This document shows positions 23,086 through 37,790 of a DNA stretch of 64,000 nucleotides, piece after piece. Each line of letters begins with the position of its first letter. The first letter of the stretch is position 1. The stretch spans positions 16,668,266 through 16,732,265 of the forward strand of contig NC_087166.1 of assembly GCF_035594125.1 (NCBI RefSeq), written 5' to 3'. The notes below the pieces were generated by a model that was not told the origin of the DNA, did not search any database, and saw only the letters and a program-made list of their open reading frames with translations. Source of the stretch: Scylla paramamosain (lineage: Eukaryota > Arthropoda > Malacostraca > Decapoda > Portunidae). Position numbers and translations under genes: made by a program.

Positions 23086-26000
23086 GAAAAATTACGAAAA
23101 AGTGTATGATTAGAGTGTTTCCTACCTTGTCATGTACAAAAACATCAAAATCCATGCAAAGGACCCTATTTGAGGAAACGAAACGATATTAACAGGAATG
23201 CTTTTTATTAGTGCTTTTTAGTTTCTTAGATAACAAAATGCTAAAACACACGAATAGCACCCTGTATGAAAAAAAAACACAACAACATTACCAAAAAACG
23301 TTCATATTGTATCTTTTAAAATCGTTACATACCAAAATTCAATGAGAGGCATATGGGAAAAGGAAACATTACCAGAAAAGTGTCTTCTGAGTGTTTTTGA
23401 GCTTTTTAGGTACCAAATCGCCAAAGTGTTTGCTTAAGTACCTTATATGGGAAAAGAAGACAACATTATTAAAAACGTGTCTTTTGAGTTTTTTTTCAGT
23501 TTCTTTCATACCAAAACTCTAAAACGCATTCCAAACACACTTTATTAAGGAAAATAATAACATTACCCCAAATGTGCATTTTGAGAGTTTTTGATCTTAA
23601 CAGGTACCAAAATATCAAAATATATGTAAAACATCCTATTTCACCATACACATTACCATAAACATGTTTTTATTTTATGCCTAATAGGCACTAAAACGAT
23701 AAAAAAGAAAAGCATGGAAAACATCCTACTTGGGAAATCAAACAATATTATATGTAAAAAAAAAAAAACAGGTCTTGTATGTGTTTCTGAGCTTCTTACA
23801 TAAGAGCTTCTTATATAAGACCCCAGAAGGCATGCAAGGTATTTTATACAGCGAAAGGAAAGGATTTTAACAAAAACGTGTTATTTTGTGTTTTTTGAGC
23901 ACATTATGCTCCAAAACGCTAAAAAGAATGCAAAATACTATATATGGGGGAAAATAACTATGAAAAACGTGTCTTTTGAGTGTTTTTGATCTTCTGACGC
24001 ACTTAATAGCTAAAACGCGACTTAAACGATTTTTATATAGAAACAGAACAGCATTAGCAAAAAGGGTGTTTTGAAAGTTTTTGAGCTTTTAGGTAAAAAA
24101 AAAAACGCCAAAATGCATGCAAAGAACACGCGGGATATCGGGAAACGAAATTATATTAAAAGAAAAAGGGTATTATGGGTTTAGCTTCTTACGTACCAGA
24201 ATGCTAAATCACATGAATAGATCTCTATATGGAGAAAAAGAACGAGTATTTATACTGTTTGTCCTCATGTTAGGTACAAAAACGTTAACATACATACAAA
24301 GCAGCCTATATAAAGAAACATACCAATATTACCAAAGAATTTGTATTATGGGTATTTTTGAGAAAAAAAATAAAAAAAAAAGTTACTTTTGAGTGTTTTG
24401 AGCTTCTTACGTACCAAACGCTAAAACACATGCAAAACAGCTTTTATATACAAACAGGACAACACTGTTTTTTAACTTCCTAGTTACCAAAACGCCAAAA
24501 TACATGCAAATCACCGTCTATGGGGTAACAAAACAGCTTTACGTGAAATGTATCATTTGGGTGTTTTTGTTTAAAAGAATGGAAAACACGCTAAATAGGA
24601 AAACAAAACATTATCAGAAACGTGTCTTTTGTTTTTAAGCTTATGGACCAAAATGTTAAAATGCGTCCGAAACACCCTTTATTTAGAAACAGCAAAATTA
24701 GCAAAAAAAAAAAAAAAGCGTTTTATGTGATTTTGAATTTGTTAGGTACCAAAAAAAAAAAAAAAGGCAAAGCAAAGTACCCGATATGGGGAAATGAAAC
24801 GATATTCACAGAAAATTGTGTTATGAATCTTTTCCAGTCTCTTACGTACTAAACCTCTAAAACACGTGAAGAGCACTCTATATCGAGAAGCAAGAACTTT
24901 ACCAAAAACGTGTTTTATGAGATATTTTCCAAATGTTAGGCAACAAAACGCCAAAATGCAGACAAAGCATCCGGCATTAAGAAACGTATTATCAAAAACG
25001 TGTCTTTTGAGTGTTTATGAGCTTCTTACGTACGAAATCGGTAACACGCGTGCAAAACACCTTTTATGGAGAAACAAGAAAAAACAAAAAACAAAAACAG
25101 GTGTTTTGATTTTTTTTTCTTAGCTTTTTAGTAAAAGATCGAAACGCATGCAAAGTACTTGATATGAGTAAATGAAACATTATTAACGGAAACGTGTATT
25201 ATGAGTCTTTTTCACCTTCTTGGGTAACAAAACGCTAAAACAAGCGTATAGTACTCTATGCGGAGAAACAACATTACCAAAAAGCGTGTATATCGAGTTT
25301 TTTTTTTTTTTAACTTGTTAGGTACTCAAACGCCCAAGAGCATGAGAGGCACCTTAAATGGGAAAAGAAAACAAGATTACCAATAACGTCTCTTTTGGAT
25401 GTTTATCAGCTACTGACAAACCAAAACGCTAAAACGCATACAGAACACCCTTTATTGAGAAACAGAACAACATTACCAAAAAACGTGTGCTTTGAGTGTT
25501 TTCCAGCTTGTTATAATCAAAATTTTCAAAATATATGTAAAGCACCCTATTTCGGGCAACGAGACGACATTCCTGGAAACGTGTTGTTTTGTTACTTTTA
25601 AGCATAGTAGGCACCTAACGCTAGAAAAAAAAAAGACATGGAAAATACTCTATATAGGAAAACAAAACAACTTTATCAAAAAACTTTTTTTGTGTGTTTT
25701 GAGCTTATTACGTACCGAAACTCTAAAATGCGTCGAAACCACCCTTTATTAAAGAAACAGAAGAACGTTAGGAAAAAGTGTTTTGAATTTTTTTCTTGAG
25801 CTTATTAGGTAATAAAACGCCAAAATTCATGCAAAATACCTTATATAGGGAAACGAAACGATATTAACGATATTCCCCATGTCAGGTACCAAAACGGCAA
25901 AATACATACAAAGAACCCTAAATGAAGAAACAGAACAACATTACCAATATCGTGTGTTATGAACATTTTGGAGCTTCTTAGGTACCAAAATGACAAAGTG

Positions 26001-27381
26001 CAAGCAAAGCACCCTATATGGGAAAAAAAAAATTTTAAATGTTTTTTTTTTCTATTTCTTATGTACAAACACGTTAAAACGCATATTAAATAACGTGTAA
26101 TGGAGAAACAGGACAACATTGCCAAAAACGTGTATTTTGAGTGTCTTTGAGCTTCATAAGTACCAAAATGCCAAAATACATGCAAAGAACCCTCGATGCA
26201 GTAACGGAACGACATTACCAGAAAATTGTCATATGGGTTGTTTTGGGGTATATTAAGCACCATATCGCTGATTTTTTTTTTTTTTTTTTTTAGCTTCTTA
26301 CGTACCAAAACGCTCAAACACGTGGAAAATAACTTTTTTTTATGGAGAAACAACATTTGTATTGAATGTTTTTCAGTTTTTTTTTTAGATCGGAAAACAC
26401 CAAAATACATGCATATTACCCGATATTAGGAAACGAAATGATATTAACAGAGAAGTGCATTATGAGATTTTCACCAAAACTCAGAAATATATGAATAACA
26501 TTCTATATAAAGAAACAGAACAACGTTACCAAAACGTGTATTATGAGTTTTTTTTTTCGCAGTGTTAGATAATAAAACTCCAAAATGCATACAAATCACC
26601 CTATCGAGGAAACAGAACATTACCAAACACGTGTATTATGAGTGTTTTCCCCTATGTTAGGTACTAAAACGCCAAAATGCATACAAAGTAGCCAACATGA
26701 AGAAACAGAACAAATTTATTAGAAAAAAAATATTATGAGTGTTTTTGTGTTTGTTAGGTACCAAAACGCTTAAGTGCATGCAAAGCACGCTATATGGGAA
26801 AAATAAAGAACATTCTTTTGAATGTTTTATTTTTTCTGCTTACGTACTAAAACGTTAAAATGCATGCAAAACACCATTCATCGGCAAGTAGAATAACATT
26901 ACGAACGTGTGTGTTTTAAGCGTTTTCCATCTTGTTAGGTACAAAGACGACAAAATGCATGCAAAATATCCTATTTGGGGTAATAAAACGATTTTACCAG
27001 AAACGTGTCAGTTGGGTGTTTTTTTTTTTTTTTTTACATCAAAACGCTGATAAGAATGGAAATCACTATACATGGGAAAATAAAACATTATCATAAACGT
27101 GTCTTTTGCGTGTTTTTGAGCTTATTACGTACCAAATCTCTAAAACGCTCCAAAACAATCTTTACGGAGGAACAGAACATTACCAAAACGGGTGTTTTGA
27201 GTGTTTTCGAGCTTGAAAGGTACCAAAACGCCAAAATGCATGCAAATTACCCGATATTTTGAAATAAAACGATATTAACAGAAAAGTTTATTAAGAGTGT
27301 TTTTTGAGCTTGTTATTTACCAAAACGATAATGTGCATGCAAAGCACCCTATTTGAGAAAAGCAAACTTATTATTGTTATC

Positions 27382-27450
<69 letters not shown>
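27382..27450. repeat. (ATT)n microsatellite, about 70 bp
   Basis: About 23 TTA/ATT units flanked by two copies of ATCTTATT, interrupting a monomer after GAGAAAAGCAAAC. Confidence 0.97.
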
Positions 27451-27451
<1 letters not shown>

Positions 27452-27690
27452 CTTATTGAGAAACCTAACAACATTACCGAAAACGTGTGTGTGTTTAGTA
27501 TTTTCTAGCTGGTTAGATACTAGAACGACATTTACAGAAAACGTGCCATTTGGATGTTTTTGAGCATATTAAGCACCAAAACTCTAAAACGCATGAAAAA
27601 TACCCTACATGGGAAAACAAAATAACATTATCATCGTGTGTATTTTGAGTGTTATCTTCTTATGTACCAAAACGCTAAAACGCGCGAATA

Positions 27691-28515
<825 letters not shown>

Positions 28516-31467
28516 AGAAACAGAATAATTTTACCAAAAACCTACTGTGAGTGTTTTTCTTTGTGTTTAGGTACCAATACCCCAAAATGCATACAAAGCA
28601 CTCATACAAATTGCTTTATATGCATTTTGGATACAAAAACGTGCGTTATGATTTTTTTTTTTAAGCTCGTAACATACCAAAAAAGTTAAAACATGCGAAA
28701 CGCTCTTTATGGAGAAACAGCAACGTTGCCAAAAACGTGTTTTGATTTTTTTTTCTTTTTTTTTCCAATATGCTGGGTACCAAAATAACAAAACACATGC
28801 AAAACATCCTATTTGAGGTAACGAAACGGCATTCCCAGAGATCTGTCATTTCTGTGTTTTTTGAGCATATTAGCCACAAAAAAAGCTATAAAAAACACTG
28901 AAAACACTCTTTATCAAAAACACGTCTTTTGAGTGTTTTTGAGCTTCTTCCGAACCAAAAGGCTTAAACAGTGTAACACTGTTTATAGAGAAACAGAACA
29001 ACATTACCAAAAAATGTGTTTCTTCATTGTTTTTGGGTTTGTTAGGTAACAAAACACCAAAGTCCATGATAATCACCCGATATGGGGAAACGAAACAATA
29101 TTAGCAGAAACGTGTGTTATAATTGTTTTTCAACTTCTTCAGTAACAAAACGCTAAAAACACGTGAATATCACTTTATTGAGAAACAGAACAGCATCATC
29201 AAAACTTGTATTATGAGTGCTTTTCTCAATGTTAGGTACCAAAATGCTAAAATGCATATAAAGAACAGAATAATATTACAAAAATGTGTATTATGAGTGC
29301 TTTTACCAAAACGCTAAAGTGCATGCAAACTCCCAATAAGGCAAAAACAAATAACAATAACAAAAACGTGTCTTTTCAACGTTTTTCAGCTTCTTAGTAC
29401 CAAAACGCGAAAACGCATACAAAACGTTGTTTATGGAGAAACAAGTACATAACCGAGAATTTGTCTTTTCATTGTGTTCCAACTTGTTGGGTACCAAAAC
29501 GTGAAAATGCATGCAAAGCACCCTATTTGGGTAGCGAATCGACATCACCAGAAACGTGTAATTTGTGTGATTTGAGCATATTAGGCACGAAAACGCTAGA
29601 AAGCAGAGGGAAACAAGGCAACATTATCAACAACGTGTCTTTTAAGAAATGTTAAGCTTCTTACATACCAAAACATATGTAAAACACCCTTTAAGGTGAA
29701 ACAAAACTATATTAAGAAAAACGTGTGTTTTGAGTGTTTTTGAGCTATTTAGGTAACAAACGCCAAAATGCATCCAAAGTATCCGTTACTGGGAAACGAA
29801 ACGATATTAACAGAAACGTGTGTTATAAGTGTTTTTCAACATTATTGATACCAAAACACTAAATTACGTGAATCGTTCTCTATATGGAAAAATAGAACAA
29901 CATTACCAAAAACGTGTGTTATAAGTGTTTTCGCCATGTTACGTAATAAAACGTCAAATGCAGACAAGCACCCTATATAACAAAAAAAAAAAGATTACTA
30001 GAATGGCGTATTATGAGTGTTATTAAGATTGTTAGGTACCAAAACGCCAAAATGCATGCAAATTACCCTATATGTGAATAGCAAATAACAATACCAAAAA
30101 ACATCTTTTCAGTAGTTCCAGCTTATCAGATACCAACCCTCCAAAATATATACAAATCACCCTATCCGGGGTTAAAACACGACATTCCCAGAAACGTGTC
30201 AAGAGGGTGTTTTTTGAGGATATTAGGCAACAAACGGTAAAAAGGAAGAAAAACATTCCTTATAAAATATCAAAACTGTGTATTTTGTGATTTTTTTTCT
30301 TTAAGCTTCTTACGTACCAAAACGCTAAAACACGTGTTAAACACCTTTTACAGAGAAACTGAACAACATTACCAAAAACGTATGATTTGTGTGTTTTCCA
30401 GATTGTTAGGTTTAGGTATTAAAATGCCAAAATGAATGAATGATTTGATATATCTAAAGGAAACGATATTAACAGAAACGTGTATTATGAGCGGTTTTTT
30501 TTTTTTTTTAGCTTCTTATGTACCAAAACGCTAAAACACATGAAAAGGAATCTATAAGGAGAAACAGAACAACATTATATAAAAAAAAAAAAAATCTATT
30601 ATGGGTGATATTCTCTATGTTAAGTGCTAAAACGCCAAAATGCATACAAAACACCCTACATAAAGAAATCAGAACATTATCTAAAACGTGTATTATAAGT
30701 GTTTTGAGCTTGTTATTTACCAAAACGCTAAAAGTGCATACAAAAAATCCTTCATTGAGAAAGAAAAAAGTTGCAAAAAAAGACCATATTGAGTGTTGTT
30801 GAGCTTCTTAGCTATCAAAACTGCAAAATGAATGAAATCACCATTTTAGTAGCCGAACGAGATTACCAAAAAAACAGCTCTTTTTGAGTGTATTTGAAAA
30901 TCTTACGTACCAAAACGCTCTATATTGGAAAAGCAAACAACATAACCAAAAACATGTATTTTTAGTGTTTTTCAGCTTCTTACGTACCCTTTATAGAGAA
31001 ACAGAAAAATAAAACATTGCATAAAACGTGTTTATTGAGTGTTTTGAGCTTCTTATCTACCAAAACTGCAAAATGCATGCAAAGCACGGAGCGACATTAC
31101 CAGAAAGATATTTTTTGAGTGTTTTTGAGCTTCTTATGTATCAAAACGCTAAAGCGCGTGGAAAACGCGTTTTATGGGGATACATTACAAAAAAAAAAAG
31201 TGTGATTTGAGCGACTTCCAACTTGTTAGGAACCAAAACGTGAAATTCAATGAAAATATCAAGATAATGGATAAAAAAAAAAAAAGGATATTGAAAGAGT
31301 ATTATGAGTATTTTCAGCTTCTTAGGTAAAAAAAAAAAACGCTAAAAAACGTCAATAGCACACTATATATAGAAACAGAACAACATTACTAAAAACGTCT
31401 TTTATATGTTTTTGAGCTTCTTAGGTGCTAAATCACCAAAGTGCATGCAAAGCACCCTGTATGAAAA

Positions 31468-31671
<204 letters not shown>

Positions 31672-34256
31672 AAATGTGTCGAGTGTTTTTCAGCTTACGT
31701 ACTAAAACGGTAAAACGCATGGAAAACACTGTTTGTGGAGAAAAAAAAATACCAACAATGTGTATTATCAGCGTAATAAGTAGTAAAATGCCAAAATGCA
31801 TGCAGAGCGTCCTATATGAAGTAACGAAACGACATTTCCAAAAACGTGTCATTTAGGTTTTTTTTTTTAGGGTATTAGGCACCAAAACGCTAAAAAAAAA
31901 AAAAAACATGGAAAATACCCTATATAGGAAAACGAAACAACTTCAACAAAAACGTGTCCTTTGTGTGCTCTTGAGCATCTTACGTACCAAAACGATAACA
32001 ATTTATGAAAAAAGAAACAGAACAATATTAGCAAAAAACGTGTGTTTGAGTGTTTTTGAGTTTGTTAGATAACTAATCGCCAAAATGCATGCAAAGTTTC
32101 AGATATGGGGAAAAGAAAAGATATTAACGCTGTTTTTCAGCTTCTTATGTAACGAAACGCTAAAACACGTAAATAGCATTCTATATGAAGAAACAGAACA
32201 TCATTACGAAAAACGTGAATTATGGGTGCTTTTCCCCATGTTAGGGACCGAAACGCCAAAATACATATAAAGCACCCTATGTGAAGAAACAGAACGACAT
32301 GATCACAAACATGTATTATGAATATTTTTGAGTTTGTTAGTTATCAAAACGCCAAAGTACATGCAAAGCATCCTATAGAAGAAGAGAGAGAAAAAAACAT
32401 TACCAAAAACATATCTTTTGAGTGTTTTTCAACTTCGTACGCACCGAAACTCTAAAAATGATGCAAAACGCACTTTACTGAGAAATAGAACATTAACAAG
32501 AACGTGTGTTTTAAGTGTTTTTAAGTTAGTTAGGTACCAAAACGACAGAATGCCTGTAGAATACCTTGTCTGGAGTAACTAAAAGATAGTACCTGCAACG
32601 TGCCATTTAGGAATTTTCAAGCAAATTAGGCAACAAAAAGCTAAAAAAGCATGGAAATAGCTCTATATGAGAAAAGAAAACAACATTGTCAAAAACGTTT
32701 CTTTTTAGTGTTTTTGAGCGTACAAAACGCTAAAATGTGAGCAAAGAAACATTTATGGGAAACTTTAGCAAAAATTTTTTATTTCAGTGTCTTTATACTT
32801 GTTAGGTACTAGACCCCATATTGCATGCAAAGAACCCTATTTAAGGAAACGAAACGGTATTAACAGAAACGTGTATTATGAGTGTTTTTATTTTTATTTT
32901 TTTATGTACCAAAACGCTAAAACACGTGAATATTACTCTATATGAGAGAAAAAAAAAAAAAAAACATTAACAAAACCAGTAGCAAAACCACCAGAAACTT
33001 GCCATTTAGGTGTTTTGAGCGTATTAGGCAGCAAAACGCTAAAAAAGCAAGGAAAACACCCTATATGGGTAAACAAGATAACTAACAAAATCGAGTGTTT
33101 TTGAGCTTCTTAAGTACCAAAACGATAAAAGGCGTCCAAAACAATATTAGCAAAAACATATGTTCTGAGATTTTTTTTTAGATTGTTAGGTAACAAAACT
33201 CCAAAATGTATGCAAATTACCCTATATAGGTAAAAGAAACGATATTAACATAAAGGTGTATTATGTCTTTTTCAGCTTCATAGATACCAAAAGTCTAAAA
33301 CACGTGAATAATACTATATTTGCAGAAACAAAACAACATTACCAAAAGCGTACTTTATGAGTTTTTTTTTTCCCATGATAGGTACCAAAACGCCTAAAAG
33401 CATAGTGAACACCATACATAAAAAAAAAAAGAACAGACCAACATTACGAAAAACTTGTATGCTGAGTGTTTTTGAGCTTGTTAGATACAAAAACACCAAA
33501 GTGCATGCAAGACAACCTGTATAGGAAAAACAATCAATATTAACAAAAACTTGTCTTTTGAGTATTTTTCAGTTTCTTACGTACTAAAACTCTAAAACGC
33601 ATGAAAAACACCCTTTATGGAGAAAGAGGACAACATTACTATAAACGCGTGTTTTGAGAGTTTTCCCGATCATTAGCTACCAAAACGCCAAAATGCAGAC
33701 AGCACACTATTTGATGTACGTTTCCGGTAATATTACCGGAAACGTGTCATTTGAGTGTTTTGACCATATTAGAAACCAACCCCACAAAAAAAAAAAAGAA
33801 CATGGAAAACACTCTATATAGGAAAAAAAATATATATAACATCGAAAACGTGTCTTTTGAATGTTTTTGAGCTTCTTACGTACCGAATTTCTAAAAAGCG
33901 TGCAAAACATCCTTTATGGTGAAATAGAACATTACCAAAAATGTGTGTTTTGAGTGTTTTTGAGCTTGTTGGATACGAAAACGCCAAAATGCACACAAAT
34001 TAATGGACATTGAGAAACGAAAAGTTAATATTTTTATGAGTGTTTTTCAACATCTTATGTACAAAAACACTAAAACACGTGAATATCACTCTATATGGAG
34101 AAAAAAGCATTAACCAAACATATGGGTTTTTCCTCATGTTAGGTACGACAATCTATACAGAATACCTTATATAAAAAACAGAACATTACTAAAAACGTAT
34201 ATTATAAGTGTTTTTGAGCTTCTTAGGTAATAAAATACTGAAACACGTGATTAGCA

Positions 34257-34768
34257 CATTCATTTAGGCGTTTTGGTTTCTAAAAAGCTAGAAAACGCTT
34301 AAATCATACGTTTTTGGTAATGTCTCCCGATAAAGGCTATTGTGCACGCGTTTTAGCATTTTGGAACGTAAGAAGCTCAAAAACACTCAAAAGACACCAT
34401 TTTGATAATGTTGTTTTGATTTTTACATAGAGTGTCTTCCATGCTCTTTAGAGTTTTGGTGCCTAACGCTGAAAAGCCCCGAAATAACATTTTTTCTGGG
34501 AATGTCGTCTCTTTACCCTATAGAGGGTGAAATGGATGAATTTTTGCTTATTGGTACGTAATAAGCTGAAAAACATTCAAAATACACGTTTTTGGCAATA
34601 TTATTTTGTTTCTCCATGAAGTTTCTTTTCTCTGCATTATAGTGTTTTGGTACGTAAAAAGCTGAAAACACTCTAAAGACACGTTTTTGTTTGTTTCTCC
34701 AGTATAGCTTACTTTGCATGCACTTTGGCGTTTTCGAAAACACTACTAATACATGTTTTTGTACCCTA
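34257..34768 (+). repeat. Inverted satellite island, about 510 bp
   Basis: About 5.3 monomers in the opposite orientation to both flanks. The left switch is at ACACGTGATTAGCACATT followed by CATTTAGGCGTTTTGG. The right switch is at GCGTTTTCGAAAACACTA, itself a short dyad (GTTTTCGAAAAC). Its length is close to one pentamer. It marks the boundary where the octamer domain (left) gives way to the pentamer domain (right). I did not find its source copy in the window. Confidence 0.8.
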
Positions 34769-37700
34769 AATGAGGAAAGGAAACGCGATTTCCAGAAAAG
34801 TGCCTTTTGAATGTTTATTGGCGTGCTAGGCACCAAAACGCTAAAAAGCATGGAAAGCACCCTATAAAGGAAAACAAAACAACTTAACGAAAAACGTCTG
34901 TTTTCAGTGTTTTTGAGTTTCTTACCTACCGAAACGCCAAATCGCATGAAAAAAACAAAAAAACATGGAGAAATAATATTATCAAAAACAAATATTTCGA
35001 GTGTTTTTGAGTTAGTTAAGTAGAAAAACACCAAAATGCATATATAGTATCTTAACTGGGAAAATGAAAAGACGTTACTAAAATGTGCACTATTGGTGTT
35101 TTTTTTTTTTTTACTTATTAGGTACGAAGTCGCTAAAATGCATGAATAACACTCTATATGAAATAACATTACCAAAAACGTATATTTTCAGTGTTTTCAC
35201 ATTGTTATGAATGAAAACGCCATAAAGCATGTAAAGCCCCCTACTTGGGGAAAGGAAACGAGATTTCAGAAACGTGTCTTAAAATATGTTCTTCAGCGTG
35301 TTAGGCACAAAAATGCTAAAAAACATACAAATCACCTGATATGGGAATACAAAACAACATTAAGAAAACGTTTCTTTTGAGTGTCCTACGTACCAAAACG
35401 ATAAAAAAAAAAAAAACAGAAAACATCCTTTATGGAGAAACATTACCAAAAACAAGTATTTTAATGTTTATTTTAAGATTGTTACATAAAAAAACGCCTA
35501 AATGAATCGAAAATACCCTATATGGGAAAAATCAAAAGACATTACGAGAAACGTGTATTATGAGTGTTTTTGACCTTCTTAGTATCAAAAGGGTAAAACG
35601 CATGAATAACGCTCTATATGGAGAAAAAGAACAATATTGCCAAAAAAAAAAAAACGTGCATTTTGAGTGTTATGACATTGTTAGTTACCAAAAAGCCAAA
35701 ATGCATGCAAAGACCCATATATGAAACATCAAAAACGCATGAAAATACCCTATATGGAGAAACAGAATACATTTACCAAAAACGTGTATTTTGAGTGTCT
35801 TTGAGCTTATTATGTACAAAATCGCCTATCATCAAACAAAACACCCTGCATATGGAAATGAAAGGACATTACGAGAAACCTTTGTTATGTTTTTTTTTTT
35901 TTTTTATTACTCTCTTAAGTACCAAATCAGTAAAAAGCTTCAATAGTGCTCTGAAGACAAAGAACAAACTTACCAAAAACGTGTATTTTTTTTACATTGA
36001 TAATTACCAAAATGCCAACATGCATGTAAAGCAACTTATATGAAGAAATTAAACGAAATCACTAGAAACTTGTCTTTTGTTATTTTTTGAGCGTGTTAGG
36101 CACCAAATCAGTAAGAAGCAAAGAAATCACCTTATAGGGGAATACAAAACTACTAAAACGTGTCTTTAGAGTGTTTTTTTTTTAGGTTCTTACGAACTAA
36201 AATGTCAAAATACATGCAAACACCCTGTTAGGTACCAAATCACCAAAAAGAGCCTATATGAGGAAATTAAAGGACATAACAAAAAACGTGTATTATGAGT
36301 TTTTTTTTCAGCTTCTCAAGTACCAAAACGCTAAAATAAATGAGAAGCACACTGTATGGAGAAAGAGAAAAACATTACCAAAATCGTGTAATTTGAATGT
36401 TTTTTTTTTTCACATTGTCAGGTAGCAAAACACCATAATGTTTGCTCGCTATACGAGAAAATTAAACAACAATGTAAGAAATGTGTTTTTATGTGTTTTT
36501 CAGCGTGTTAGGCACGAAAACGCTAAATAGCATGGAAAGCACTTTATATAGAAATGCAAAATAACATTACTAAAAGCATGTCTTTTAAGTGTTTTAAACT
36601 TTTTACGTTCCAAAACGCTAAACCACGTGCAACAAACACGAATAACCCTACCAAATAGAAAAACCTTACCAAAAACGTGTATTTTGAGTCTTTTTCAGTC
36701 TGTTACGTACATCAACTTAAGAATGCATGTAAAGTACCCTGTATGTGGAAACGATAGGACATTACGAAAAACGTGCATTATCAGTGTTTTGAATCTCTTA
36801 GGTACCAAACACTAAACCGCCTGAATGAAAATTTAATATATCCTATATCTCTTAATGGAGAAACAGAACATCACCAAAAACGTGTTTTTTAGTGTTTTTT
36901 TTACCTTGTTATGTACCAAAACGTCAAAAAACATACGAAGCATCCTATATTGGGAAATAGAAAGACATTAGGAGAAACAAGTTTTGTTAGTGTTTTTGAG
37001 CTTCCTAAATACCAAAACGCTAAAATGCATGAATAGCACCCTATATAGAGAAAAGGAACAACATTAGCTAAAACCTTTATTTTGAGCGTTTTTCACATTA
37101 TGTAGTAAAACATCATAATGCATGCAGATCCCTATGTGAAGAAGCAAAACTATATTACAGGAAACGTGTCTTTTGAGTGTTTACTTGAGTGGTAGGAATG
37201 AAAATGCTAAAAAGCATTGAAAGCACCCTATTTGGCAATATAAAATAACATTACCAAGAAAGTATCTTTAGAGTGTTTTTGACCTTCTTACGTCCGAAAT
37301 CGCTGAAACGCATGCAAAACAACCTTTACGGAGAAACAGAATAACATTACCAAAAACTTATATTTTGATTGTTTTTGTGCTTGTTAAGTACAAAAATGCC
37401 AAATTACACGCAAAGCATCCTACATGGAGAAAACAAAGGACATTACGAGAAAAGTGTATTAAGAGAGATTTTGAGCTTTTTAGGTACCCAGACTCAAAAA
37501 CACATGATTAGCACTTTATATAAAAAAAAAACACTACCGAAAACTTTTACTTAAACTCTTTTTCATATCGTTAAGTACCAAAAGACAAAATGCATTGGAA
37601 GCCCCCTTTATCGGGAAACGAAACGACATTATCATTAACGTGCCTTTTGAGTGTTTTTCAACGTGTTAGACACCAGAACGCTAAAAAGCATGGAAAGCAC

Positions 37701-37790
37701 TCTATAAAGGAATACAAAACAACATTACTAAAAACGTGTTCTTATGTACAAAAACGCTAAAACCCATGCAAAACACCCTTTATGGAGAAG
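34769..37790 (-). repeat. 96-bp satellite, pentamer-cycle array, inverted
   Basis: Class-a marker GGACATTACGAGAAACGTGT returns (for example 35540, 35870) and class-1 GATATTAAC is gone. Class-e monomers carry AATAGCACTCTATATGG or AATAACGCTCTATATGG. A 220-residue open frame across 34513-35175 spans the strand switch and shows a 32-residue periodicity. It is satellite read-through and not a gene. Confidence 0.85.

Noticed and set aside
25841..26410. 189-residue minus-strand ORF
   Set aside because: Satellite read-through with the same periodic phrases as dozens of other frames; interrupted by poly-lysine from A/T runs.
34513..35175. 220-residue minus-strand ORF
   Set aside because: It runs through a strand switch in the satellite and has a 32-residue period that matches the monomer. 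No domain is visible.
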